Notes: a model not told the origin generated them from the sequence alone. Shown: positions 1 through 6,071, numbered from the stretch's first letter. The stretch is 17,715 nt of DNA from DASSKO01 sp035690425 (GCA_035690425.1 DASSKO010000105.1:1-17715), one strand, 5' to 3'. A program made the numbers and translations.

Positions 1-822
1 TGACCAGTACGGCCTGGCACGTTCCTCGGTCGGACGATCGGCCAGCAGCTGTTCCCCCTCGCCGGCCGAGAACTGACCACTTCGACGCTGCACGTGCCAG
101 CGATCCCATGCATCGGCGAGGACCCGCTCGGAACCGTCGAGGCGGAGCTCGATCCTTTCGAGGCTGGGCAGTGCCAGCAGCAGCGCATCATCGGCCTCGG
201 TGAGGAGCCGACGAACCAAATCGGCGGCCGCCTCGTCCCGCAACAGAAGCAGCACTGCCGTGTCATAGCCGTCGGCTGGTTCGCCCTCGACCGCGAATGG
301 CAATCGCAGGACGGGCACGTGACCGTCTCGGCGTCGTACCTCCTCACCGAGGCCCGGCGCGCTGCGGCTCGCCTCCGCCACCAAGGCGGCCGTGTCTCGC
401 CGCGAGAAGCGCACACCACCCGTCCGGGACACGATCACCGGCTCGTCGGTCACCGCCAACACGGCGGCGAAGCCGACGCCGAACCGGCCGACCACGCCGA
501 CCTCGCCCCCACGCTTGGCCGACGCACGCAAGGTCGCCAGTGCCTCGACACCGCCCGCGGTGAGCGGCGCACCGGTATTCGCGACCACCAGAGTCGGCCG
601 GCCTCCGACGTCGTCGAGGGTGAACCGCACCCGCCCCGGTGCCGCCGTACGGGCGGCCGCATCCGCGGCGTTCTGTGCGAGCTCGACCACCAGCTGGTCA
701 CGGTAGCCGCCGTGAGCCAGCTCCTCCTCGGCGTTGGCATCCTCGCGGAACCGCGCCGACGATGCCGTCCAGCCGGCGAGGACCCGGTCGCGGATCGCCG
801 AGGTGTCGAACACGTCACTCAC
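1..822 (-). CDS. Sacsin/HSP90-like ATP-binding protein, N-terminal part (runs off left edge)
   Basis: The minus-strand frame is open from GTG at 822 to the window edge (274 codons). The translation begins SDVFDTSAIRDRVL and contains ELAQNAADAA near residue 50 and a glycine-rich GRFGVGFAA stretch near residue 110. These match the N-box and G1 box of GHKL ATPases (HSP90, sacsin N-terminal domain). In actinobacteria such proteins of roughly 900-1000 residues are annotated as sacsin N-terminal ATP-binding-like proteins; the exact role is unknown, probably an ATP-dependent chaperone-like function. The GTG start is preferred because a -10-like CATACT lies 7 nt upstream, suggesting a leaderless message. 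An in-frame ATG at 861 is the alternative. Codon use is regular high-GC and no damage is seen. The missing C-terminal part lies outside the window. Confidence 0.85.
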   Translation of the reverse strand, partial: MSDVFDTSAIRDRVLAGWTASSARFREDANAEEELAHGGYRDQLVVELAQNAADAAARTAAPGRVRFTLDDVGGRPTLVVANTGAPLTAGGVEALATLRASAKRGGEVGVVGRFGVGFAAVLAVTDEPVIVSRTGGVRFSRRDTAALVAEASRSAPGLGEEVRRRDGHVPVLRLPFAVEGEPADGYDTAVLLLLRDEAAADLVRRLLTEADDALLLALPSLERIELRLDGSERVLADAWDRWHVQRRSGQFSAGEGEQLLADRPTEERARPYWS

Positions 823-1054
823 GTGGCCGAGTATGCCGCCACATCGGGCGTGTGCAGCCATCCCACCCAGCCCGGCCCCGAAGCCGAGGCTTTACGGTCG
901 CGGGCGACACGCTCGGCCGCGTCGACCGGCGAGGGTGCCCGTCCCCCCAGCGACCGCGACCGGCCCCCGGTTCCAACCCAGCACGAGGGTGGCCATGAAT
1001 AGCGATCTATGTCCTGCTATCGCGAAACGCCATATGTGCTCATAGATCGCTACT
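823..1054. other. Gap without a recognisable gene; holds a long inverted repeat
   Basis: No frame in this 230-base stretch gives a recognisable protein. Its only clear structure is the 12-bp perfect inverted repeat at 1000-1052, listed separately. The leftward promoter of the sacsin-like gene should lie at its left end. Confidence 0.5.
1000..1052. repeat. Perfect 12-bp inverted repeat with 29-nt spacer
   Basis: The arm TAGCGATCTATG (1000-1011) is the exact reverse complement of CATAGATCGCTA (1041-1052). The spacer is 29 nt and contains CTATCGCG, which partly echoes the arms. The repeat ends three bases before the point where recognisable AAA+ ATPase homology begins. It could be an operator for a dimeric DNA-binding protein, a hairpin, or a scar of a mobile element end; the sequence alone does not decide. 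Confidence 0.7.
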
Positions 1055-1689
1055 GTGGAGGTTGGAGTCGACGCCGGCCTGGCGATCCTGATCGATGAGG
1101 CCCAGGACCTTGCCGACGACGAATTCGTTGCGTCTGCCCGATCGTCCACGTCGCCGGGTAGAACGCCTGGCCGTGCCTGTTCGCACTCGCCGGCTTGCCC
1201 AGCCTGCCCCGTGTGCTCGCCGAAGCGACGTCCTACGCCGAGCGCGTGTTCTCCTACGAACGCATCGAGCACCTCAACGATGACCTTGCCCGCCGGGCTC
1301 TGATCGACCCGGCCACCTCCGAAGGCGCCGGCTGGGACGACGACGCGGTCACATCGAAGCACCCGGCCCCGAACTGACGCTGGCCGATGCTCGTGTCGGC
1401 GCGGCGGAGGGGCGAGCCGCACTCGACGACGGCTTCTTTCGAGCGCGGTGGGATCGCGCGACTCGTGCCGAGCAGAGGTACCTGCGGGCGATGGCCTCCG
1501 GTGGCGACACCGGAAGCGAGCCAGCCGGTCAGGAGGTCGCCGCGCGACTTGGACGTCCAGTCACCAGTTTCGGCCCCGCCCGAGCCAACCTGATCTCCAA
1601 GGGCCTGATCTACGCACCAGAACACGGCATCGTCGCGTTTCACCGTGCCCGGACTGGCCGACTTCATCCAACGGCAACCGATGCCCTAA
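1055..1689 (+). pseudogene. AAA+ ATPase (AAA_16/ORC-like ATP-binding protein), 5'-truncated and frameshifted
   Basis: Pieces of one AAA+ ATPase occur in order but in different frames. The Walker B segment LAILIDEAQDLADDE (from about 1079) is in frame 2. A frame-1 piece carries an in-frame TAG at 1159-1161, then FALAGLPSLPRVLAEATSY and DDLARRALIDPATSEGAGW. After about 1350 a frame-0 piece begins ELTLADARVGAAEGRAALDD and runs through EVAARLGRPVTSFGPARANL to HGIVAF near 1640. A last shift gives TVPGLADFIQRQPMP and TAA at 1687. The Walker A half is absent, and about 25 residues seem deleted before ELTLADARVG. Family members are about 400-residue ATP-binding proteins with a C-terminal winged-helix region. 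The gene is clearly dead. The original start cannot be placed. Confidence 0.8.
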
Positions 1690-1771
1690 GTATTCAGTCA
1701 CCACCGGCCCTCGACGATCCTCGTCATGCCTGCACCCCAAGCGGATCGGCGAGCGGGACGCGGTGGCCACC

Positions 1772-1777
1772 TACTGT
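1772..1777 (+). promoter_or_regulatory. -10 hexamer TACTGT of a leaderless promoter
   Basis: TACTGT lies 6 nt before ATG 1784, the same geometry as at 3084 and 4144. It supports ATG 1784 as the original start of the truncated P-loop kinase. No convincing -35 element was seen. Confidence 0.45.
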
Positions 1778-1783
1778 GGGCGG

Positions 1784-1980
1784 ATGGTGCTAGGAGCCCA
1801 AGATGCGCTACCCGGGCGTCCGCAGCGCGTGCTGGGCGTGGGTACGTCCGGCGCCGGCAAGACGTTCCTTGCCGCTCGCCTCGGGCGGGTGCTGGAGGTG
1901 CCGCGCGTGGAGATCGACGCCCTCTTCCACGGGTCAGACTGGGCGCCGCGGGAGTCCTTCGCCGGCGACGTCGAGGCCCG
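1784..1980 (+). pseudogene. P-loop nucleotide kinase-like ATPase (adenylate kinase/FlaR-like), 3'-truncated
   Basis: From ATG 1784 the frame reads MVLGAQDALPGRPQRVLGVG and then TSGAGKTFLAARLGRVLEV, a Walker A P-loop (GTSGAGKT, about residues 20-27). PRVEIDALFHGSDWAPRESF and AGDVEA follow. This matches the first 65 or so residues of a family of roughly 180-220-residue P-loop kinases in actinobacteria, where HVEIDALFHGPGW-type text follows the P-loop. After about 1978 the homology stops abruptly and the frame continues into unrelated sequence up to 2335. The lid and C-terminal half are missing, so the product cannot be a working kinase. The original promoter seems intact. The breakpoint at about 1978 suggests a deletion joining it to unrelated DNA. 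Confidence 0.7.
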
Positions 1981-2297
1981 CGCACCGACTGCTACACCAG
2001 CCGGTGGCGTCGTCGAGCGCGGTGACCTCACGCAGCAGCGCCTGGTAGGACGCGTCGAGCACCGAGTAGCCGCCCACCCGGCCCACGACGCCACGGGCAA
2101 ACGCGGCTCGGAGACCGACGACCGGCTGACTCCGTTCGTGGCCATTCCGGTTGCCGATTGTCGTACCCGGGGGGGTTGGACGAGCGCAGCTTCGTTATCC
2201 GTCCCAGGTCGTCACGCAGCATGTTGGGTGGGGGGAGGCAGCGACCTCTTCGATCGTCGCGCGCTGGCCCGAATCGAGGCGGTGACGCCAGCCCCCG
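1981..2297. other. Gap with unrecognised minus-strand coding remnants
   Basis: On the minus strand, two overlapping frames give protein-like text. One starts at ATG 2222 (MLRDDLGRITKLRSSNPPGY). Another, around 2150-1990, reads AFARGVVGRVGGYSVLDASY and continues QALLREVTALDDATGW. They may be pieces of one frameshifted gene, but I do not recognise the family. Nothing on the plus strand looks like a gene. Confidence 0.3.
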
Positions 2298-2777
2298 TCA
2301 GTCGGGTGTGCCGCCGAGGAAGTACTCGCCCATGAGCCGATCGACCCATTCGGGCTGGACGATCTGTTCGGGGAGGAACTGACGCATCACCGGCTTGATG
2401 TCTAGCACCGGGCTGCCGATCACCGCGTCCAGGCCGCGCACCGTGAGCGTGTTTCCGGAGATCTCGGCGATGCCGCAGATCGTGGCGCCGATGCGGTTGG
2501 GCCGACGTGGGCCCCGGTCGCAGAAGACGCCGACCGCAGGCAGGTCGTCTCGGCCTCGGGACGGCTTCGGGGTGGTGTAGTCGTCGCGCTCGGGGAGCCG
2601 GTCGAAGAGGTAGAGGATCTCGGCGTGGGAAAATTCCTCGAGCCCGGCCAGGGCCCCGGCGCCGAACTTGTCGGGGTCGACAGTCACGATGCTGAAGACA
2701 TCTCCCCAGTGGTCGGAGTTGCCGTGATCGGCCCGGCCGCTGGTGACCGTGCCGATCGGCGTCAGCTCGAACTTCAT
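2298..2777 (-). CDS. TrmO/TsaA-family tRNA N6-methyltransferase-like protein
   Basis: The 159-residue protein begins MKFELTPIGTVTSGR. It carries the family core GVFCDRGPRRPNRIGATICG (about 91-110), followed by LTVRGLDAVIGSPVLDIKPV. TsaA-like (TrmO/VirR) proteins are beta-barrel SAM-dependent enzymes; E. coli TrmO methylates t6A37 of threonine tRNA. The sequence has the RPNxIG motif and the GSPVLDIKP segment expected of the fold. At this length it lacks the extra C-terminal domain of E. coli TrmO, so substrate identity is inferred only. ATG 2777 has AGGAGA (2789-2784) 6 nt upstream, making this one of the clearest ribosome binding sites in the window. It is intact, unlike its flanks, and transcribed alone leftward. 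Confidence 0.85.
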   Translation of the reverse strand: MKFELTPIGTVTSGRADHGNSDHWGDVFSIVTVDPDKFGAGALAGLEEFSHAEILYLFDRLPERDDYTTPKPSRGRDDLPAVGVFCDRGPRRPNRIGATICGIAEISGNTLTVRGLDAVIGSPVLDIKPVMRQFLPEQIVQPEWVDRLMGEYFLGGTPD

Positions 2778-3083
2778 AGCGACTCTCCTATGTGATCACT
2801 ACGGCGATGTAGACGTGCTGGCTGGCGGGCTCCGTTCGCCGAGCAGGGGTTTCGCGCGACAGCTGAAGACAGGGTCTCTCGACCACGTCCATGCCCGAGG
2901 TCCCTATCGCCACGGCGATGATCATGCCAAACCTCAGCCGGGCACCGTCTCTGCAGTCGCGACCAGGATGACCAAGACGCATGGCATCCCGAGTGGGTCA
3001 TCCCTCAGCGGGACAACGTTCGCGATGCTGGTTGCGGGAAAGTCGCTTCCCACGATGGGCCGAGTTTTGCCCACAGTCTTGGC
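2778..3083. other. Gap without a recognisable gene
   Basis: About 300 bases separate the diverging trmO-like gene and the Phd/RelE operon. Short minus-strand frames exist (for example GMIIAVAIGTSGMDVVERPC near 2880-2940), but none is convincing. The stretch must contain the trmO-like promoter at its left end. It may hold further gene debris. Confidence 0.4.
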
Positions 3084-3089
3084 TACACT
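3084..3089 (+). promoter_or_regulatory. -10 hexamer TACACT of the Phd/RelE operon, leaderless
   Basis: TACACT ends 6 nt before ATG 3096, so transcription would start at or next to the A of the start codon. No Shine-Dalgarno sequence precedes the ATG, which agrees with a leaderless message. The antitoxin family normally represses its own promoter here. Confidence 0.55.
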
Positions 3090-3095
3090 GCACCT

Positions 3096-3365
3096 ATGAC
3101 TGCCGTACCGCTGGGCGACGCCCGAGACCGGCTCTCCGAGTACGTCTCGGAGGTCGAACGCACCCACGAACGGGTAACGATCACTCGCCACGGCCGCCCG
3201 GCTGCAGTCTTGATCTCCGCCGACGACCTCGCCGCCATCGAGGAGACCCTGGAGATTCTCGGTACGCCTGGCGCTGCCGAGGCCATCGGTGAGGGCCTGG
3301 CCGACGCAGACGCTGGCCGCTTCGCCGACAACGACGAGCTCAAGTCGCGCTATGGGATTGCCTGA
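3096..3365 (+). CDS. Type II antitoxin, Phd/YefM family
   Basis: The 89-residue protein begins MTAVPLGDARDRLSEYVSEV and continues ERTHERVTITRHGRPAAVLI with SADDLAAIEETLEIL. This is the Phd/YefM fold: an N-terminal strand-helix DNA-binding part, the hallmark TRHGRPAAVLISxDD motif near 29-45, and a C-terminal toxin-wrapping tail with many acidic residues. It would neutralise the RelE-type toxin encoded directly behind it and, with that toxin, repress the operon promoter. ATG 3096 is fixed by the -10 hexamer 6 nt upstream. The stop TGA (3363-3365) abuts the toxin GTG, giving tight translational coupling. No lesions are seen, in contrast to neighbouring genes. Confidence 0.9.
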   Translation: MTAVPLGDARDRLSEYVSEVERTHERVTITRHGRPAAVLISADDLAAIEETLEILGTPGAAEAIGEGLADADAGRFADNDELKSRYGIA

Positions 3366-3635
3366 GTGGGCGATCCGTACTCGATCCGGGTCACGGCTCG
3401 AGCCGAGCGCGACCTGCAGGGGTTGCCGGAGAAGATCGCCACGGCCTGTGTCGAGTTCATCTTCGGGCCGCTTGCCGAGAACCCACGGCGGGTAGGCAAG
3501 CCACTCCGAGCGGAGCTCGGTGGCCTGCACTCTGCTCGCCGAGGTGACTACCGCGTGATCTACGGAATCGTGCGAGGCACTCGCACGGTGGAGATCGTGC
3601 ACATCGACCGGCGCAGCGACGTCTACAGACGATGA
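3366..3635 (+). CDS. Type II toxin, RelE/ParE superfamily (RelE-like mRNA interferase)
   Basis: The 89-residue protein begins MGDPYSIRVTARAERDLQGL and ends with RRGDYRVIYGIVRGTRTVEI and VHIDRRSDVYRR. The pattern LHSARRGDYRVIY...VEIVHIDRRSDVY is typical of actinobacterial RelE toxins, which bind the ribosomal A site and cut mRNA. The arginines and terminal tyrosine used for cleavage in the family are present, so activity is likely. GTG 3366 follows the antitoxin stop without a gap, so the toxin is probably translated by re-initiation and made in lower amounts. A ParE-like gyrase poison is the alternative within the superfamily, but the sequence fits RelE better. It ends just before a convergent GNAT remnant. 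Confidence 0.9.
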   Translation: MGDPYSIRVTARAERDLQGLPEKIATACVEFIFGPLAENPRRVGKPLRAELGGLHSARRGDYRVIYGIVRGTRTVEIVHIDRRSDVYRR

Positions 3636-3665
3636 CGGGCCGCCGCCGTCCAGCAAGGGGATCCT

Positions 3666-3874
3666 TCAGCGGCGCATGAGTTGCTCGTCATGGTCATCGG
3701 GCGGCGGACCGGCCTCGACGAACCCGTGGCGCCGACCGAGTCGGATCGCGTGCTCGTTGTCCGTCTTGACCGACAGGGCAATACGGCTGTGCTCCATTCA
3801 GCCAGTGTCGAGCCGAAGGCGGCGGGCGCCTCGGCAATCGACGCAAGCCTCAGCTCGCGCCAGAGCTGCCAGTT
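3666..3874 (-). pseudogene. GNAT N-acetyltransferase, internally deleted and frameshifted
   Basis: On the minus strand from 3874 the frame reads NWQLWRELRLASIAEAPAAF then GSTLAEWS, the N-terminal part of a GNAT acetyltransferase. From about 3800 a different frame reads RIALSVKTDNEHAIRLGRRH, GFVEAGPPPDD and DEQLMRR with TGA at 3668-3666. That is the C-terminal strand-helix of the same family (LxVxxxNExAIxLYxRxGF). The middle, including the acetyl-CoA-binding RGxGxG motif and roughly 80 residues, is gone, so the gene is dead. No start codon remains, because the 5' end meets the TOTE primase fragment within about 5 bases of 3873. Two broken genes are therefore joined here. Confidence 0.75.
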
Positions 3875-4133
3875 CTTCGGGGCCTTGTTCGCGGCGCGCA
3901 CCGATGTGTACGCGACGCGCTGGGAGAACCGTCGAACGGGTCGTGCGGCATGGGTGCCGGCCGTGGCCGGGGGCTGGCGCAAGGGGCAACGTCCGGCCGA
4001 TCGGGACTACCTTCCTTTGACGCCGCAGGTGCTGACCGCCCATCTGTCCGGCGACGTGCACGTGGGCCTGTATCCGCCGCTCGACGGCGATCGGTGCTAC
4101 GTGCGCGTGTGTGATTTTTTGACGGAAAGTTGA
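3873..4133 (+). pseudogene. TOTE conflict-system archaeo-eukaryotic primase, short N-terminal fragment
   Basis: The plus frame reads FFGALFAARTDVYATRWENR from 3873, then RTGRAAWVPAVAGGWRKGQR, PADRDYLPLTPQVLTAHLSG, DVHVGLYPPLDGDRCYV and CDF. This matches the start of the TOTE-type primase domain, in which DVYAxRWExxxTGKxGWxPAxxGGW leads into HLxGxxxxGLYPLLxDDxCxxLAxDFD. In full-length proteins the domain is followed by more primase sequence and often a superfamily II helicase/nuclease. Here it stops at TGA 4131-4133 after CDFLTES, where the catalytic DFD motif should begin; only the first D-F is left. It has no start of its own because the upstream frame lies in the GNAT remnant. TOTE systems are proposed conflict or defence elements (Iyer and Aravind). 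This is a relic only. Confidence 0.7.
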
Positions 4134-4149
4134 CGTGCAGCAGTACTGT
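4119..4149 (+). promoter_or_regulatory. Promoter of the Xre/RES operon, leaderless
   Basis: A -35-like TTGACG (4119-4124) and a -10 TACTGT (4144-4149) are 19 bp apart. The -10 ends 6 nt before GTG 4156. A run of seven T residues (4114-4120) precedes it. The geometry matches the other leaderless starts in the window. Confidence 0.5.
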
Positions 4150-4155
4150 TCTGGC

Positions 4156-4494
4156 GTGGCATCAGCCTTCGCTGAGGAGGCCGTGCGTATCCACCGCACG
4201 GCTGGCCTGTCCGACGCGCTGATCGCCGAGGCGGTGGGGGCGAAGCCCAGCACGGTGCGTGATTGGTTCAACGGCCGCAGTTCGCCGACCGGCCAACGAG
4301 CACGCCGTCTCGCCGAGCTGGCCGAGATCACTGATCGCCTCGTGCGGGTGGTCGAGCCCCGCTACATCCCGGTCTGGCTGGTCAAGCCCGTGGAAGCCCT
4401 CGATGATCGTGCCCCGGTGCAGTTGATCGCGGGAGGACGGGCCCGGCAGGTGGCCCGGCTAGTCAGCGCACTTGAGTCGCCCGGCGCGGCGTAG
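4156..4494 (+). CDS. Xre/MbcA/ParS-type antitoxin (HTH plus DUF2384) of the RES toxin
   Basis: From GTG 4156 the 112-residue protein has an N-terminal helix-turn-helix, ALIAEAVGAKPSTVRDWFNG (about 22-41). The C-terminal segment APVQLIAGGRARQVARLVSA matches the Xre-MbcA-ParS toxin-binding domain (DUF2384). Such antitoxins bind RES-domain toxins and repress their shared promoter. The frame is open back to GTG 4135, but that codon lies upstream of the -10 hexamer, so 4156 is preferred. The gene sits 5 nt before the toxin gene, the usual antitoxin-first order, and appears intact. Confidence 0.85.
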   Translation: MASAFAEEAVRIHRTAGLSDALIAEAVGAKPSTVRDWFNGRSSPTGQRARRLAELAEITDRLVRVVEPRYIPVWLVKPVEALDDRAPVQLIAGGRARQVARLVSALESPGAA

Positions 4495-4499
4495 CCGGC

Positions 4500-5027
4500 G
4501 TGACGCTTGACGTCGAGTCGGTCACGGTCGAGGGACGGTGGCTTCGCCATGTGCCGGCAGGGGGCGATACGGCGTCCCGACCCGCCCCTCCCGCGGACAA
4601 CCGCTGGCAATGTGGCCGGATCGTGGACGCCGTGTACCTGGCCGACAGTGGCTCCTGCGTCTGGGCCGAGTGGTATCGCCACCTGGCTGAGACCGGCCTA
4701 CCGCCGAACTATGCACTGCCCCGGGATCTGTGGCGCTACGACGTGCAGCCGATGCAGCTGGCCGATCTCTCCAGTCCTGACCGGCTGGCTCGCGTCGGCC
4801 TCGGCGTTCCACGGCCGGGGCGGCAAGGTTGGCCAGTCTGCCAAGCCGTCGGTGAGCAGCTGCACGCTGAAGGCTGGCGAGGTCTGGTCGCGCCCAGCGC
4901 GGCGCGACCAGACAGCCGCGTCGTCGCCGTCTTCGTATCTGAGGGCTCCATCCCAGGCGAACTCGTGCCCACGGGGTACCCCCGCATCGCAGAACCACCG
5001 GCACCACCGACAGGGAGGTGGACCTGA
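4500..5027 (+). CDS. RES-domain toxin (NAD-degrading toxin family)
   Basis: The 175-residue protein contains EGRWLRHVPAGGD (11-23), RPAPPADNRWQCGRIVDAVY (27-46), VWAEWYRHLAE (54-64), RDLWRYDV and GLVAPSAARPDSRVVAVF (128-145). These are the landmarks of RES domains, named for conserved Arg, Glu and Ser. E57 in WAEWYRH and S133 in APSAARP are the likely Glu and Ser; the Arg may be R27 or R35. Characterised RES toxins (MbcT, ParT, Res) deplete NAD+ by phosphorolysis or transfer to a target protein. The length and uninterrupted core suggest an active product. GTG 4500 lies 5 nt after the antitoxin stop, so translation is probably coupled. Confidence 0.88.
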   Translation: MTLDVESVTVEGRWLRHVPAGGDTASRPAPPADNRWQCGRIVDAVYLADSGSCVWAEWYRHLAETGLPPNYALPRDLWRYDVQPMQLADLSSPDRLARVGLGVPRPGRQGWPVCQAVGEQLHAEGWRGLVAPSAARPDSRVVAVFVSEGSIPGELVPTGYPRIAEPPAPPTGRWT

Positions 5028-5111
5028 CTCCCACGACCCAAGCGGCCCAGCACCTGTCCGCGGATCCCTCCCGGCACACCACACGACCGGTAGCCGGGGA
5101 CCCGCCCCAGG

Positions 5112-5126
5112 CCTCCTGCATGGAGG
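5112..5126 (+). promoter_or_regulatory. Hairpin that could hide the Shine-Dalgarno sequence of the resolvase gene
   Basis: CCTCC (5112-5116) can pair with GGAGG (5122-5126) across a 5-nt loop. GGAGG is the Shine-Dalgarno sequence, 6 nt before ATG 5133. Folding would cover the ribosome binding site. Confidence 0.4.
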
Positions 5127-5132
5127 TGCGCC

Positions 5133-5476
5133 ATGAGCGCACTGCTTGTCGGGTACGCCCGATGCTCCACCGATCAACAAGACCTGACCGCCCAACGCGA
5201 CGCCCTGCTGAACCAGGGCGTCGAAGCCGAGCGGATCTACGTCGACCACGGCCTGACCGGCACCAACCGGGGAACGTCCCGGCCTGCGTGAGGCACTCGC
5301 GGCCTGCCGGGCCGGAGACACCCTGGTGGTCACCAAACTCGATCGCCTGGCCAGGTCCCTGCCCGACGCCCGCGCGATCGCCGACGAACTCACCGCCCGG
5401 CAGATCAGTCTGAGCCTCGGCTGGACCGTCTACCACCCCACCGACGCCGTCGGCAGGCTGCTCTTCAACGTGCTCT
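5133..5476 (+). pseudogene. Serine recombinase (resolvase/invertase family), frameshifted and 3'-truncated
   Basis: ATG 5133 with GGAGG 6 nt upstream begins MSALLVGYARCSTDQQDLTA, the resolvase N-terminus; S12 in YARCSTDQQ is the nucleophile position. The frame continues QRDALLNQGVEAERIYVDHG and LTGTNR. Near 5268 a one-base insertion in a G run breaks it. Removing one G restores ERPGLREALAACRAGDTLVV, TKLDRLARSLPDARAIADEL and TARQISLSLGWTVYHPTDAV then GRLLFNVL. Homology stops at about 5476, where AEFERxLIxxRT should follow. The E-helix and the C-terminal helix-turn-helix are therefore missing. It probably belonged to a transposon or integrative element that once carried part of this region. No terminal inverted repeats were found. 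Confidence 0.85.
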
Positions 5477-5599
5477 GCCGAGATCCGCGCGTGTTCCAGC
5501 CGGCTAGGTCGAGGCTGCGACGGGTGGAGTGCGTACGTCGATTCGATCTGCTGCGGCTTGTTGTGCTGACTCTGCGAGTGCTGTTCGGACCACCTGTAT
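5477..5599. other. Debris between resolvase and AzlC remnants
   Basis: The stretch follows the abrupt end of resolvase homology. It may include further frameshifted AzlC sequence on the minus strand (a TYALHPSQPRPSRLEH segment near 5490-5535 vaguely recalls the later AzlC region), but this is too weak to assert. Confidence 0.3.
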
Positions 5600-5925
5600 C
5601 GCTGGGAGCTGGTGGGACGAGGTGCGGACGGCGGTGAAGATGGCGCGGCGCAGCACTACTTGCTCGATGGGACGGAGGGCGACGCGGGGTGTGGCGGTTC
5701 CGATGAGCGCTGGTAAGAGGAGAACTCCAGCGACCCGGCGAAGACGACAGCCGCGAACAGGCTTGCCCACCACCATGCGACCGGAGTGCGTGACCAGCAC
5801 CCCGAATGCCGCCCCCATCGGCAGAGCACCGATCAGTGCCGGAAGCGAATGAGCAACGCCGAGCCGCACCTGACCACCGACATCCCGGGCGCGCTCGACC
5901 GCCCGAGGTGACCCCTCAGCCAGCT
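5600..5925 (-). pseudogene. AzlC-family branched-chain amino acid exporter, N-terminal remnant, frameshifted
   Basis: On the minus strand one frame reads VRLGVAHSLPALIGALPMGA then AFGVLVTHSG (about 5870-5785). A second frame continues AWWWASLFAAVVFAGSLEF (about 5780-5723). The first frame then resumes with LLLPALIGTATPRVAL. Joined, this resembles the first membrane segments of AzlC: LPxxxGxxPxGxAFGVLxTxxG, then WWxxLFxxxVFAGSLEFLLIG. AzlC with AzlD exports branched-chain amino acids. At least two frameshifts are needed, no azlD is visible, and the C-terminal half cannot be followed. A single 178-codon frame (6040-5504) is open across the area but merges both frames into a mistranslated protein. 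The boundaries given are approximate. Confidence 0.6.
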
Positions 5926-6065
5926 CAACGCGGCCTTCAACACCGAGGTGGGTGTCGGCGGTGAGCACTGACCGACATGGACAGGCGTCGCGGACAGCGA
6001 CAAGAGCTCGGTGAGGCTGTACTTGAGGATGTGCGTTCACACCTTTCGCTGCGGTCGCAGCAGGC
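5926..6065. other. Short gap, nothing recognised
   Basis: No protein family, RNA or clear repeat was seen before the promoter of the membrane-protein gene. Confidence 0.4.
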
Positions 6066-6071
6066 TACGGT
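6066..6071 (+). promoter_or_regulatory. -10 hexamer TACGGT of a leaderless promoter
   Basis: TACGGT ends 6 nt before GTG 6078, matching the geometry at 1772, 3084 and 4144. No clear -35 was identified. Confidence 0.4.

Noticed and set aside
94..1002. 302-codon plus-strand open frame opposite the sacsin-like gene
   Set aside because: It is the antisense shadow of the minus-strand ATPase frame, whose GHKL motifs are clear; the plus frame is Arg/His/Pro-rich with no family features.
892..1422. 176-codon minus-strand open frame
   Set aside because: It lies antisense to the AAA+ ATPase remnant and gives no recognisable motif.
2934..3656. 240-codon minus-strand open frame antisense to the Phd/RelE pair
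   Set aside because: The plus-strand pair has strong family motifs, a promoter and coupled stop/start; the antisense frame is a coding shadow.
4522..5436. 304-codon minus-strand open frame
   Set aside because: It is antisense to the RES toxin and the resolvase and shows no family similarity.
5504..6040. 178-codon minus-strand frame as an intact gene
   Set aside because: It combines in-frame and out-of-frame pieces of AzlC; the WWWASLFAAVVFAGSLEF segment lies in another frame, so the single frame is not a real protein.
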